The notes beneath the pieces are model-generated. The model ran no database searches and was not told the origin of the DNA. It saw only the letters and a list, made by a program, of their open reading frames with translations. Shown one piece after another: positions 41,344 through 49,579 of a stretch of DNA of 55,660 nt (within the stretch, counting starts at the first letter, position 1; the number at the start of each line of letters is the position of its first letter). Location of the stretch: NCBI RefSeq assembly GCF_003260125.1, contig NZ_QHKO01000014.1, forward strand, positions 1 through 55,660, read 5' to 3'. A program made the position numbers and the translations under genes. Origin of the DNA: Lujinxingia litoralis (lineage in GTDB: Bacteria > Myxococcota_A > Bradymonadia > Bradymonadales > Bradymonadaceae).

Positions 41344-42267
41344 ATGGGCGTGATTTATTTGCTGGTTTATATCTTCGGTTCGCTCAGCGTGTGGCTCGGA
41401 TCGAGGAACGTGATCTCGGCTGCGCTCGATGGCGAGTCCATCCTGGGAGCGATGCAATTTGTGGGTTTCGGGGTGTGGATGATCGTGCTGGCGGCGATTC
41501 TCCACGCGGTGGTGCTCAAAAGGCGTGAGGATGCCGGCGTGCTCGAGGGGCTGAACCCGAGCCGGTGGAAGTTGCTCATCGGGGGGATGCTGGCCTGGTG
41601 GGTGCCGACGGTGGCGGCCTGGATTCAGTTTGAGCTTTATATCGATCCGATCCGCATGTTCCCCTTTGTCACGGTGGTGGGAGCCGGAGCTGTGGTTCTG
41701 TGGCTGGCGTTTCGGGTGTTGCCTCAAACCAAGATGATGTGGCCGCTGGCCACGGTGGCGGTGACGCTGCTGGGGATTCCGCTGGGGCTGTTGACGGTGT
41801 CGGTGCCGATCAAGCACTTCAACCACCATTTGAGTTCGGTGAAGATCCGCGCCTTTGAGAACAGCGGCTACGCCCGCTCCTACGAGGGCATCATCGCCGC
41901 CCATGATGACACCTACATTGGGGGGCCTGCGCCGCTCATTGGCGAGGAGGGCCTGGGGGTCCTCGGCGAGCTGGCTGACGCCAGGGAGGTCGATGTGGAG
42001 GCGGAGATCGCCGCCGGACGCCTGCGCGAGGCGGAGGATGGCACCCTGATCAAGATCAACGAAGACGGCAGCGAAGAGAAGGTCGGTACGTTGGAGACCT
42101 TCGACGACGTTTTTCAGGAGGCGCTGGAGGCCGATCGCAAGGTGGCCTCGGAGGAGGAGGCTCGGAAGCGGGCGGCCTGGGAAGCGGAGATGGAGGAGCG
42201 TCGGCGAGGAGGGCGCTTCCTCGGGTTGCGCGAGGCGCCGGCTGTTGAGAGCGCGGACGCGTCCTGA
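41344..42267 (+). CDS. Membrane protein, tandem paralog 2
   Basis: A 307-residue paralog of the preceding membrane protein, aligning without large gaps: MGVIYLLVYIFGS, AAILHAVVLKR, GGMLAWWVPTVAAWIQF, DPIRMFPFVTVVG, LLGIPLGLLTVSVPIKHF, then the same acidic EIAAGRLREAEDGTLIKINEDG and a C-terminal charged helix ending SADAS. Start at 41344, with GGGAGGTGG upstream. The shared membrane core and shared EIAAGR-DGT motif suggest both copies are functional. A role at the inner membrane is likely; nothing more can be said. Confidence 0.8.
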   Translation: MGVIYLLVYIFGSLSVWLGSRNVISAALDGESILGAMQFVGFGVWMIVLAAILHAVVLKRREDAGVLEGLNPSRWKLLIGGMLAWWVPTVAAWIQFELYIDPIRMFPFVTVVGAGAVVLWLAFRVLPQTKMMWPLATVAVTLLGIPLGLLTVSVPIKHFNHHLSSVKIRAFENSGYARSYEGIIAAHDDTYIGGPAPLIGEEGLGVLGELADAREVDVEAEIAAGRLREAEDGTLIKINEDGSEEKVGTLETFDDVFQEALEADRKVASEEEARKRAAWEAEMEERRRGGRFLGLREAPAVESADAS

Positions 42268-42286
42268 ATGTGGGGAGAGCGTTCCT

Positions 42287-42322
42287 AAAAAAAGCCCCGG
42301 CGTAGCTGCCGGGGCTTTTTTG
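42287..42322. terminator. Terminator after paralog 2
   Basis: Same hairpin as at 41031-41063 (AAGCCCCGGC…GCCGGGGCTT) with flanking A and T runs, serving the convergent gene at 42344 as well. Confidence 0.93.
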
Positions 42323-42343
42323 TTGGCGAGGAGCGGAGCGGGC

Positions 42344-42886
42344 TCAGCTCACGCGCACCAGCACTCGGGCCGGTTGGCGGAGCAGGTCTTTGAGGTAGAT
42401 CTCCATCGGCACCAGCTCGCGTTGATGGCCGGTGCGGCTTAAGCCGGTGACCCACTGGCAGATCGTCTTGTCGCGGGTCGTGTGCTTCCAGGTGGTCTCG
42501 CCGGGTTTTTGGGCCCCGTAGACATGGCGGGTGCGCATGGTGCCGGTGGCCACGATCTCGTGCTCCAGCCCGGCCTCGGGGTGGGCGATGGCGAAGCAGA
42601 CCAGGTCGCGCAGGGTGGCCGGCTGAAGCGAGGCGTTCTCAAGGTGCTCAAAGAGGGCGTCGTCCAGGGCGTCGGTGGGGTGGTCGTAGGGGAGCAGAGC
42701 CAGGCAGATCGTGTCGCCCTTCGCGTCATCCTCCTCAATGGCCCGGGAGGAGATGGCCTCGTCGATGAAGAAATGCACGCGGTCGAGGCCGGCGTCTTCG
42801 ACGAGCTCCGCGAGTGAGCGCTGCGGGTGGGCGGGCACCTCAAAGGGAGATCCGAGCGGGCCGATCTGGGGCGATGCCTGGGTCAT
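42344..42886 (-). CDS. Hypothetical cytosolic protein
   Basis: A 180-residue acidic protein with no signal peptide or membrane segment. It has an EDDAKGDTICLALLPYDHPTDALDDALFEHL centre and the C-terminal ELVPMEIYLKDLLRQPARVLVRV that is duplicated as a remnant at 41088. The start at 42886 has AAAGGAG upstream. I do not recognise a family. It converges on the duplicated membrane genes and shares their terminator. Confidence 0.75.
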   Translation of the reverse strand: MTQASPQIGPLGSPFEVPAHPQRSLAELVEDAGLDRVHFFIDEAISSRAIEEDDAKGDTICLALLPYDHPTDALDDALFEHLENASLQPATLRDLVCFAIAHPEAGLEHEIVATGTMRTRHVYGAQKPGETTWKHTTRDKTICQWVTGLSRTGHQRELVPMEIYLKDLLRQPARVLVRVS

Positions 42887-42992
42887 GATGCGCTCCTTTG
42901 GCGAGCAGTGGATGTGGGAAAGGCTGAGGCGCTCGGTTTTGCCACGACGCGCGCCGGGCTGTCAAAACCCCGCCGGGGAAGGAGGGGCTGGC

Positions 42993-44465
42993 TCAGCGGG
43001 CCTGATAGCGATCGCCGTCAAGCGCCCGGGCCAGCCCCTGTTCGACCAGGTGGATCAGGTGGGCCAGGAGGCTGCGCTCGGCCAGGGGCCAGATCTGTGG
43101 CGGCAGCTCGGGGTAGACCCCGGGGACGAGCTCGGCGGCGGTGGCCCGGGGGTGGGCGCGGAGCGCGTCGAGGACCTTGGCCTCGCGTTCAAAGCGGTGG
43201 TCGATGTAGCCGGTGAGCAGCGCGCGGGTGGCCACGATGGGCAGGCCGTGGGCCGGCCAGATGATGTCGGGATTGAAGGTCAGGAGGGTGTGCAGGCTGC
43301 GCAGGTAGTCGCCCATGTGTCCGCGGGGCGGGTTGACGATGATGGTGCCCCTGGAGGCCACCAGGTCGCCGGCAAACACGCTGCGGGTGGGGGCGTGGAC
43401 GAGCGCCAGATGGCCGGGGGCGTGGCCCGGGGTGTGCCAGGCTTCGAGTTCGCCAAAGGCTCCCAGCTCCAGGCGCTGACCGTGGGTCAGGTGGGTGGCG
43501 CCCAGCGCCGGGAGGATCTCGGCGGTGCGCGGGTGCGCCAGGATCTGCAGGTGAAAGCGCTCGGCCAGCGCCCGGGCGCCCCCGACGTGGTCGGGGTGAT
43601 GGTGGGTGAGCAGGATGGCGGTCGGGGTGTGGCCGCGGGCTCGGCGCGCGTCGATCAGGGCGATGAGGCGCGCCAGTTCGTCGGCGTCGTCGGGGCCGGG
43701 GTCGACGATCAAGAATCGCTCTCGGCCGATGAGGTAGGTGTTGGTGTGGGTGGCCGGGGGCAGGGTGGCGGTGCGCAGGGGCAGGGCGACGATGCCGCCG
43801 AGGTACTCGATGGCCTCGGCGGTGGGGGCCGGGTGGCCTGTCGGGCCCAGGGTCGGGTGGCCGGGTTGGCTGGCGAGCTGCGCGAGGAGGGCGGTGAGCG
43901 GGGTGGTTAAGAGGGCCAGGCCGTGGTGCCAGGCGTGCAGGGCCTGCTCCGGGGTGATCCACTGGCCCCACTCAAGCTCGTCGGGGTCGAGATGCTCAGC
44001 CAGGGTGTCGAGGGTGCGGGCCTCGGCGTGGGTGAGCGTCAGGGTGAAGAAGGTCGTGCAGGTGGGGGGCATCCAGGAGGGGGTGCGCCAGGTGCCCGCA
44101 CAGTGCAGGCGCGCGGTGTCCAGGGGGGCCGGGAGATGCTCGGAGAGCTGGTGGGCGGGGTCGCGCGCCAGCGTGCCGGGGGCGAGGAGGCCGGTGGCAC
44201 AGAAGAGTGCGCCGCACTCCTCGAAGCACTCTCGGAGCGCGGCGGTGCGCAGGTGAAGGTCGGCCGGAGCGCGCTCGTTTGGGGGCGCCCCGGTGGTGGG
44301 GAGCGCGGCGTCGGTGGGCTCCACCGAGCCGGCAAAGAAGGAAAAAAAGCCACCAAGAAACGCGCGATCCGCCCGACGCCGCGCCCAGAAGATTTCGGGG
44401 CGGCCGCGATCGGTGCGGATCAGGGTGAGCGAGGCGGTCTGAGTGTTGATGTCGGTGTGAATCAT
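42993..44465 (-). CDS. NUDIX hydrolase fused to metallo-beta-lactamase-fold hydrolase
   Basis: A 490-residue two-domain protein. Residues about 1-190: a NUDIX domain of the NUDT19-like type, with RECFEECG (78-85) as the metal-binding box after an insert. Residues about 210-490: an MBL-fold domain with THHHPDH and later GHAPGH, VFAGDLV and PAHG, resembling LACTB2-like hydrolases, with a C-terminal winged helix (LDALRAHPRATAAELVPGVY). Both halves hydrolyse phosphate or ester bonds; the NUDT19 relatives act on CoA derivatives and the LACTB2 relatives on RNA or thioesters. The fusion suggests sequential use of one substrate class, which is inference. It follows the decarboxylase gene by 41 bases. 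Confidence 0.88.
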   Translation of the reverse strand: MIHTDINTQTASLTLIRTDRGRPEIFWARRRADRAFLGGFFSFFAGSVEPTDAALPTTGAPPNERAPADLHLRTAALRECFEECGALFCATGLLAPGTLARDPAHQLSEHLPAPLDTARLHCAGTWRTPSWMPPTCTTFFTLTLTHAEARTLDTLAEHLDPDELEWGQWITPEQALHAWHHGLALLTTPLTALLAQLASQPGHPTLGPTGHPAPTAEAIEYLGGIVALPLRTATLPPATHTNTYLIGRERFLIVDPGPDDADELARLIALIDARRARGHTPTAILLTHHHPDHVGGARALAERFHLQILAHPRTAEILPALGATHLTHGQRLELGAFGELEAWHTPGHAPGHLALVHAPTRSVFAGDLVASRGTIIVNPPRGHMGDYLRSLHTLLTFNPDIIWPAHGLPIVATRALLTGYIDHRFEREAKVLDALRAHPRATAAELVPGVYPELPPQIWPLAERSLLAHLIHLVEQGLARALDGDRYQAR

Positions 44466-44473
44466 GACTCCAG

Positions 44474-44496
44474 ACCGCCTCGCCAGGTGAGGCGGT
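44474..44496. terminator. Short hairpin between decarboxylase and NUDIX-MBL genes
   Basis: ACCGCCTC, 7-base loop, GAGGCGGT. No U-run follows, so it may be a processing or partial attenuation site within a leftward transcript. Confidence 0.4.
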
Positions 44497-44506
44497 GTAC
44501 GGCGCG

Positions 44507-45787
44507 TTAGAGGGACTCGGCGAAGGGGTTGCCCTTTTGCGAGAGGCCGATCTGCATGGCCGGCTCGCGCAGGCAGTGTTCCATCATCATGGAGGCCCCG
44601 TAGCCGCCGGCGTTGAGCATGGCCAGGATGTCGCCTTCTTGGATGCGAGGCATGGGCCGGTCGCTGGCGAAGACGTCGATGACCTCGTTGATGTTGCCGA
44701 CGATGGTCACCTGGTGTTCGGGGCTGAAGTCGGCGCGCGTGGTGTGCACAAACTCCTGGTAGAGGTTGTAGTGGCTGGCGCCGGTATGGACGTTAAAGCC
44801 GGTGTTTACGCCCACAAACTCGGTGCCGCCCTTCTCCTCGACCATCACGACCTCGGAGAGGAGCACACCGGTGTCTTTGACGATGTAGTCGCCGGGCTCC
44901 ACGCAGACCTTGATGCCCAGGCCCAGCTGGCGCACCCGCTCGACGATGCCCCGGGCGTAGAGGTTGACGTCGACCGAGCCGTCGCCGGCGGTCAGGGGGA
45001 CGCCCAGGCCACCGCCGAAGTTTAAGTACTCCAGCGGGCCGTGGGTGTCGATGACCTGGCGCGCGATCGCGGTGAGGCGGTCGACGGCCTGGAAGTACTG
45101 GGTGATGGCCGAGCCGGTCCAGCCGCAGCCCACGTGCATGTGCAGGCCCTGGAGGCGCAGCCCGTGCTTCTCGATCAGCGCCAGGGCTTCGGGCAGGCGA
45201 TCGAGGTAGATGCCGAACTTGGTGGCGCGTTGTCCGGCGTAGGTCAGGTTTTCGTTGATGCCCACCCCGACCTGGGGGTTGATGCGCAGGCCGATGGCCC
45301 GGCCGGGATCGACCTGGGCGACCTTCTCGATGACGCTCAGCGAGTCGCAGTTGAGCATGATCGGCAGCCCTTTGAGCTGCTCGAGGTCGCGTTTGCTGAC
45401 GCTGACATTGGTGAACGTGATTTTCTCAGCGGGAAAGCCCATCTCCAACGCATACAAGACCTCGCGGGGACTGGCAGCGTCGATTCCGGCGACGCCGGTG
45501 GCGCGCAGGGTCTCGAGGATCGGCCGGAAGCGATTGGCTTTGACCGCATAGAACACCTGGAAGGGGTGTCCGTGGCGAGCAAAGGCCTGATGGAGCCGCA
45601 TAAAGTTGTCTTCGACCCGGTCGAGGTCGTAGGCGAAGAGCGGTCTATCAGCGCGTCTGGCAAGGGTCTCGGCGTCGTGGCCGGCGATCTGGAGGCGATG
45701 AGTTTCGGGGCGAAGGCCGTCGCGGACCCACCAGTTCTGGTGAGCAGGATCGAGGGCAGCCGGTCGGATCTGAGGAAATCTGTTCAC
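44507..45787 (-). CDS. Fold-type III PLP decarboxylase (diaminopimelate decarboxylase-like)
   Basis: A 426-residue alanine-racemase/LysA-fold enzyme. PLP lysine in FYAVKAN (Lys83), substrate and cofactor loops HMHVGCGWTG, LEYLNFGGGLGVPL, VEPGDYIV (in place of the usual EPGR) and the C-terminal tyrosine loop NAGGYGASM. The family decarboxylates meso-diaminopimelate, lysine, arginine or ornithine. The specificity segment normally reading C-E-S/T-G-D in LysA is GNINEVID here, so the substrate may differ. The start at 45787 follows the leftward direction of its neighbours; the next gene, a NUDIX-MBL fusion, is 41 bases downstream. Confidence 0.85.
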   Translation of the reverse strand: MNRFPQIRPAALDPAHQNWWVRDGLRPETHRLQIAGHDAETLARRADRPLFAYDLDRVEDNFMRLHQAFARHGHPFQVFYAVKANRFRPILETLRATGVAGIDAASPREVLYALEMGFPAEKITFTNVSVSKRDLEQLKGLPIMLNCDSLSVIEKVAQVDPGRAIGLRINPQVGVGINENLTYAGQRATKFGIYLDRLPEALALIEKHGLRLQGLHMHVGCGWTGSAITQYFQAVDRLTAIARQVIDTHGPLEYLNFGGGLGVPLTAGDGSVDVNLYARGIVERVRQLGLGIKVCVEPGDYIVKDTGVLLSEVVMVEEKGGTEFVGVNTGFNVHTGASHYNLYQEFVHTTRADFSPEHQVTIVGNINEVIDVFASDRPMPRIQEGDILAMLNAGGYGASMMMEHCLREPAMQIGLSQKGNPFAESL

Positions 45788-45940
45788 TGCATGTGATCTC
45801 CATTGGATGTTGGCACAAGCCCGACAGAGGAGTCGGGGGACGAAGTCAGCGCGAAACGGGCGTAGGAAAGGGGGGGGGAGGGCGCCCGAAAATGCCTGCG
45901 CTGACAGGGGGCGAATCTCTAATGAAAGACGCGCAAAAAA

Positions 45941-46948
45941 TCAAGTCTGAGCGTGGCTTTGCGGGGTGTTTTTCGCCTGGCGAAGCGCCGCCATGGAGGC
46001 GGCCCCCAGGGTGCCGGCTTCTTCGCCGAGCGTGGGGGTCAGGGGGGTGAGATCGCGGCGAGCGACTTCGAGGACCAGGGGGAGGGTTTTATCGAGGGTT
46101 AATCGGTGGAGGTAGGGGCAGTGTTCGAGCACGCCGCCACCGAGCAACAGGGCGGCCGGATTGAGCAGGGTGCAGGCGTTGGCCAGGCTCAGCGCGAGCA
46201 GGTCGCTGGTCTCCTCCCAGAGGTCGTTGAGCGGGGGGTGATCGGCGGCGACCGGGTCGATGGCGGAGAGGCGCAGTCCGGCGCCGTTGGCGGAGGCGGC
46301 CAGGGCACCCAGGGTGGGGTGGGCGCTGAGCACCTCCTGGACGCGGGTCTCCAGGTGGAGGCCGCCGGCGTAGGCCTCCAGGCAGCCGCGCTGGCCGCAG
46401 CCGCAGCGCCGGCCCCGGGGCACGACTTTGACGTGGCCTATCTCGGCGGCGTTGTTGCCGGCGCCCTCCAGGAGGCGACCGCCGGCGATGATGGCGCCGC
46501 CGACGCCGGTGCCCACGTAGACGGCGAGCACATCATCCAGGCCGACCAGCGCGCCGCGCAGGTGTTCGCCGGCGACCAGGGCGTTGAGGTCGTTGAAGAG
46601 GTGGAGCGGAGCGCGGACGTGGGCCTGGTCGGCCAGGGTGCGTTCCAGGAGGTCGGCCACCTCGACGTCGCGCCAGCCCAGGTTGGGGGCGTTGAGCACG
46701 CGGCGTCCGTCGGCGGAGAGTTGGCCGGCCAGGCCCACGCCCACCTGGCGGATATGCTCTGGCGAGAGGTGGGCCTGGCGGCAGCAATCGGTGAGGAGGG
46801 CTGCCAGGGTGGAGGCGACCTGCTCCGGGGTGCACTCCCCGCGGATTTGCTGGCGAGCCTGGGCGATGGGGTGGAGGGCATCGTTGAAGACCTGCAGGCG
46901 GGCGTTGGTGCCCCCCAGGTCGATGCCGACGCTTAGGGTGGGGTCCAC
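45941..46948 (-). CDS. ROK-family sugar kinase (glucokinase-like)
   Basis: A 335-residue ROK protein. ATP-binding GIDLGGTNAR at the N terminus (about 8-17), catalytic Asp in LFNDLNALVAGEH, GTGVGGAII, the EIGHVKV segment and the zinc-binding ROK signature CGCGQRGCLEAYAGG. Proteins with this full signature phosphorylate glucose, fructose or N-acetylated sugars. There is no N-terminal helix-turn-helix, so it is an enzyme rather than a repressor. It starts at GTG 46948 with GGAGG 6 bases upstream. Confidence 0.93.
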   Translation of the reverse strand: MDPTLSVGIDLGGTNARLQVFNDALHPIAQARQQIRGECTPEQVASTLAALLTDCCRQAHLSPEHIRQVGVGLAGQLSADGRRVLNAPNLGWRDVEVADLLERTLADQAHVRAPLHLFNDLNALVAGEHLRGALVGLDDVLAVYVGTGVGGAIIAGGRLLEGAGNNAAEIGHVKVVPRGRRCGCGQRGCLEAYAGGLHLETRVQEVLSAHPTLGALAASANGAGLRLSAIDPVAADHPPLNDLWEETSDLLALSLANACTLLNPAALLLGGGVLEHCPYLHRLTLDKTLPLVLEVARRDLTPLTPTLGEEAGTLGAASMAALRQAKNTPQSHAQT

Positions 46949-47121
46949 AGCGGGCCTCCGGGCGCGGGTGTTGGAGTCGAGGGATCAAAGTTGTATGGTC
47001 GCTGCCATCGGAGTCAACCGATGGACCCGGGCGCCCGGCCAGGCGACCCTGGCCGGGTCGCGCCCTCGGGGACGCGACGATGCCTGATGCGGTGACGAAA
47101 CGTTTTGGTGATGAGGTGGTG

Positions 47122-47913
47122 ATGAAGCTCGCTCAGATGGCGATGGTGGCGGGAGTGATGGGATGGATGCTGGCGAGCGCGCCGGCCACGGCGGAGGCCT
47201 TTGACCTGGAGATTGCGGTCGGCGCCAAAGGCGGCATCAATATGGTGGCCGGGCAGGGCATTCCCGACGACTCCCGGATGACCAGCGACCAGGGAAACCA
47301 GGTCTATTTCGCCAAGCCCGAGTACTACGGGCACTTTGGTGTGGGGCCCAAGGCGGGCTTGAGCCTGGAGCTGCGGGCACTGGATTTTGTGGGGCTGGAG
47401 ACCGGATTTTATTACTCGGTGGACCAGGCCTCGGGGTACGTGGATAAAAACGACGCGCTCAGCGGGCGCACCGTCGCGCGTATCCACAGCGATCAGGTCT
47501 CCCGGGCCTACCACCTGCCGGTGCTCTTGAAGTTTCGGGTGCCCACTTCGCGGGTGAGCCCGGTGTTCGGGGTGGGGGCGGAGTTCATCTTCCAGACCGA
47601 GAGCGAGCTGGAGTACCGCGAGGAGCGTCGCGCCGGGTCGATGGGCAGCCTCACCGACCAGCTCAACGCCCGCAATCAGATCGCGCCCTCCAACTACATC
47701 TTGCTCACCCTGAGCGCGGGCATGGAGATTAAGGCCGGTCCGGTGCGCATTCCGGTGGAGCTGCGGATGGGCTACAACCTGGGCTTTGACCAGGCGATGA
47801 GCCAGCGGGCCACCTACGACGAGAGCACTGGCGAGATCACCTACGACGGCATCTACCAGGGGCATGTCGGGGTGTTTACCGGCGTGCTTTACGAGTTTGA
47901 CCTGCTGCTGTAA
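47122..47913 (+). CDS. Outer-membrane beta-barrel-type protein
   Basis: A 263-residue exported protein. Signal peptide ending PATAEA. The mature part alternates hydrophobic and polar residues with many aromatic strand ends (FVGLETGFYYSVD, YHLPVLLKFRVP, FGVGAEFIFQ, YILLTLSAGMEI, IPVELRMGYNLGF), and ends in …EFDLLL, as in outer-membrane barrels of the OmpA/PorT-like group. Start at 47122 (GAGG 5 bases upstream) rather than the earlier in-frame ATG. It is the first of a short rightward run with the cyclophilin and another barrel protein. Confidence 0.78.
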   Translation: MKLAQMAMVAGVMGWMLASAPATAEAFDLEIAVGAKGGINMVAGQGIPDDSRMTSDQGNQVYFAKPEYYGHFGVGPKAGLSLELRALDFVGLETGFYYSVDQASGYVDKNDALSGRTVARIHSDQVSRAYHLPVLLKFRVPTSRVSPVFGVGAEFIFQTESELEYREERRAGSMGSLTDQLNARNQIAPSNYILLTLSAGMEIKAGPVRIPVELRMGYNLGFDQAMSQRATYDESTGEITYDGIYQGHVGVFTGVLYEFDLLL

Positions 47914-47994
47914 TGCTTCTGCGCCAGCGCCTTTAGAGGTTTACAGATGACGTTTCTACGCGCGCTTAAACGCGCACTTTTCAAGGGAGCTACC

Positions 47995-48561
47995 ATGAAC
48001 CAGCTGAAGCAATTTAATGAAGTCCCCTCCGATTACGTGGGCGGCGAGGGTGAGCTGCACGCGATCGTTCACACCAACCACGGTGTGATCGACATCAAAC
48101 TCTTTGAGAAGCGCGCGCCCAAGACCGTGGCCAACTTCGTGGGTCTGGCCACCGGGAAGCGCCCCTACACCGACCTGGAGACCTTTGAGGAGACCACCGG
48201 CGCGTTTTACGACGGGGTGATCTTCCACCGGGTGATCCCGGGCTTCATGATCCAGGGCGGCGACCCGCTGGGTCAGGGCACCGGGGGACCGGGCTACAAG
48301 TTTGCCGATGAGTTCCACCCGGAGCTCAAGCACACCAAAGCCGGGATGCTCTCGATGGCCAACGCCGGTCCGAACACCAACGGCAGCCAGTTCTTCATCA
48401 CGCTGGGACCGACGCCGCACCTGGACAATCGCCACGCGGTCTTCGGGGAGGTGGTCTCGGGGATGGATGTGGTCGAGGCGATCGGCAACCTGCCGCGTGA
48501 CCGCCGCGATCGTCCCCACGAAGACGCCGTGATGCAGAAGGTGGAGATCAAGCGCGTATGA
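47995..48561 (+). CDS. Cyclophilin-type peptidyl-prolyl isomerase
   Basis: A 188-residue cyclophilin. The catalytic region FHRVIPGFMIQGGDPLGQGTGGPGY is split across the central part and is followed by LSMANAGPNTNGSQFFI and HAVFGEVVSG. Active-site Arg in FHRV and the Q/F residues are present. The first 14 residues before the barrel are a short extension without a signal peptide, so a cytosolic foldase is expected. The start at 47995 has GGGAG 6 bases upstream. The stop overlaps the next start (ATGA), showing translational coupling with the following outer-membrane protein. Confidence 0.95.
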   Translation: MNQLKQFNEVPSDYVGGEGELHAIVHTNHGVIDIKLFEKRAPKTVANFVGLATGKRPYTDLETFEETTGAFYDGVIFHRVIPGFMIQGGDPLGQGTGGPGYKFADEFHPELKHTKAGMLSMANAGPNTNGSQFFITLGPTPHLDNRHAVFGEVVSGMDVVEAIGNLPRDRRDRPHEDAVMQKVEIKRV

Positions 48562-49331
48562 ACATCCCGAGGCCCGGCACATGGAGGGGGGCCTGGCGAG
48601 CCAGCGCGCTGATGTGTGGAGCGCTGGCTTGCCTGCTGGGCCCGGTGGAGGCCTCGGCGCTGGAGTGGGGTCAGGCCGAGGTGGGCGCCCGGGTCGGCGG
48701 GAGTTTTGGGTGGCTTTACCGCCCGGTCGATCCGGTGGGGGCGCCCACGCTGCTTTACGGCACGGCGTTTCGGGGCATGGGGCTGGTCGTTGGCCCCACC
48801 CTGCGCCAGCCCCTCTGGGAGGGGTCCGGGGCCCGGGTGAGTCTGGTGGCCGATGCGCTCTACGGCTATCAGAGCGGGCGTGGTCACGCCGAAGACGTCG
48901 ACAGCGGTGAGCGCCTGGAGATGCGGATGGCAGCGCATAGCCTGCGCGTGCCCCTGCTGCTGGAGCTTTCCAACGGTCGGGAGGCCGGTGGGTTGAGCCT
49001 GGGTGTGGGGCCCGAGCTGCTGGTCGGGCTGGCCAGCCAGGCCACCCTTGAGGAGAGCAGCCCTGAGGGCAGCTCCTCCACTCCGATGAACTCCCGCGCG
49101 CCCTCGGCGCTGGGGGCGGCCCTGGCGCTGGGCTACACCCTGGATCGTGGCGAGTTCAAGGTGCCCTTGATGCTCTCGGCCAGCTGGAATCCCTTTGTGG
49201 CCGAGTCGACCTTTGAGCGTTTTGAGGGCTACCAGAGTTTTGCCAGCCCGGGGCGCTACACCGTGGCCTTTAACTGGCAGCTCTTTATGAGCGCGGGCGT
49301 GCGCTGGTCGCTCGACGAACTCACCCGATAG
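48558..49331 (+). CDS. Second outer-membrane beta-barrel-type protein
   Basis: A 257-residue exported protein. Signal peptide with core SALMCGALACLLG and cleavage after EASA. The mature part has repeated amphipathic strands with Gly and aromatic ends (VGARVGGSFGWLY, GLVVGPTLRQPLW, SLVADALYGY, LGVGPELLVGLA, ALALGYTLD, YTVAFNWQLFMSAGVRW). Its ATG overlaps the cyclophilin stop, so the cyclophilin may help fold this protein or its partner before export; this is inference from coupling. The sequence family is not recognised. Confidence 0.75.
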   Translation: MNIPRPGTWRGAWRASALMCGALACLLGPVEASALEWGQAEVGARVGGSFGWLYRPVDPVGAPTLLYGTAFRGMGLVVGPTLRQPLWEGSGARVSLVADALYGYQSGRGHAEDVDSGERLEMRMAAHSLRVPLLLELSNGREAGGLSLGVGPELLVGLASQATLEESSPEGSSSTPMNSRAPSALGAALALGYTLDRGEFKVPLMLSASWNPFVAESTFERFEGYQSFASPGRYTVAFNWQLFMSAGVRWSLDELTR

Positions 49332-49579
49332 CCCGGCGGCGCGCTTCGCAGGGGGGCATGTCTGCTCGGGGTGAGCGCGCCTGGAGGTGGTGTGGCACTC
49401 TCGATAGTGCATCTTCTGGCATCCGCTTCTGCTTACGGCATCGTACTTTCTTTTTGCCCCGAATGGGGCATCTTCGGGGACACCGGATAGGCCGGCGCTT
49501 TGAGCGACCCTCGTCAGGGGCCGCGCCGCCGGGGTCTGCGCTCGACTCTTCATGTCTCTATTTTTTCTGGGTGATACCG

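Larger units (their letters stand above)
39980..42430. repeat. 1.26 kb tandem segmental duplication
   Basis: Two consecutive segments with the same order: leader beginning GTGAGAACGACGTTTGCG (39980 and 41242), membrane-protein gene (40084 and 41344), near-identical terminator (41031 and 42287), and the 3' end of a convergent gene (remnant near 41088, real gene from 42344). The period is about 1260 bases. Confidence 0.85.
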
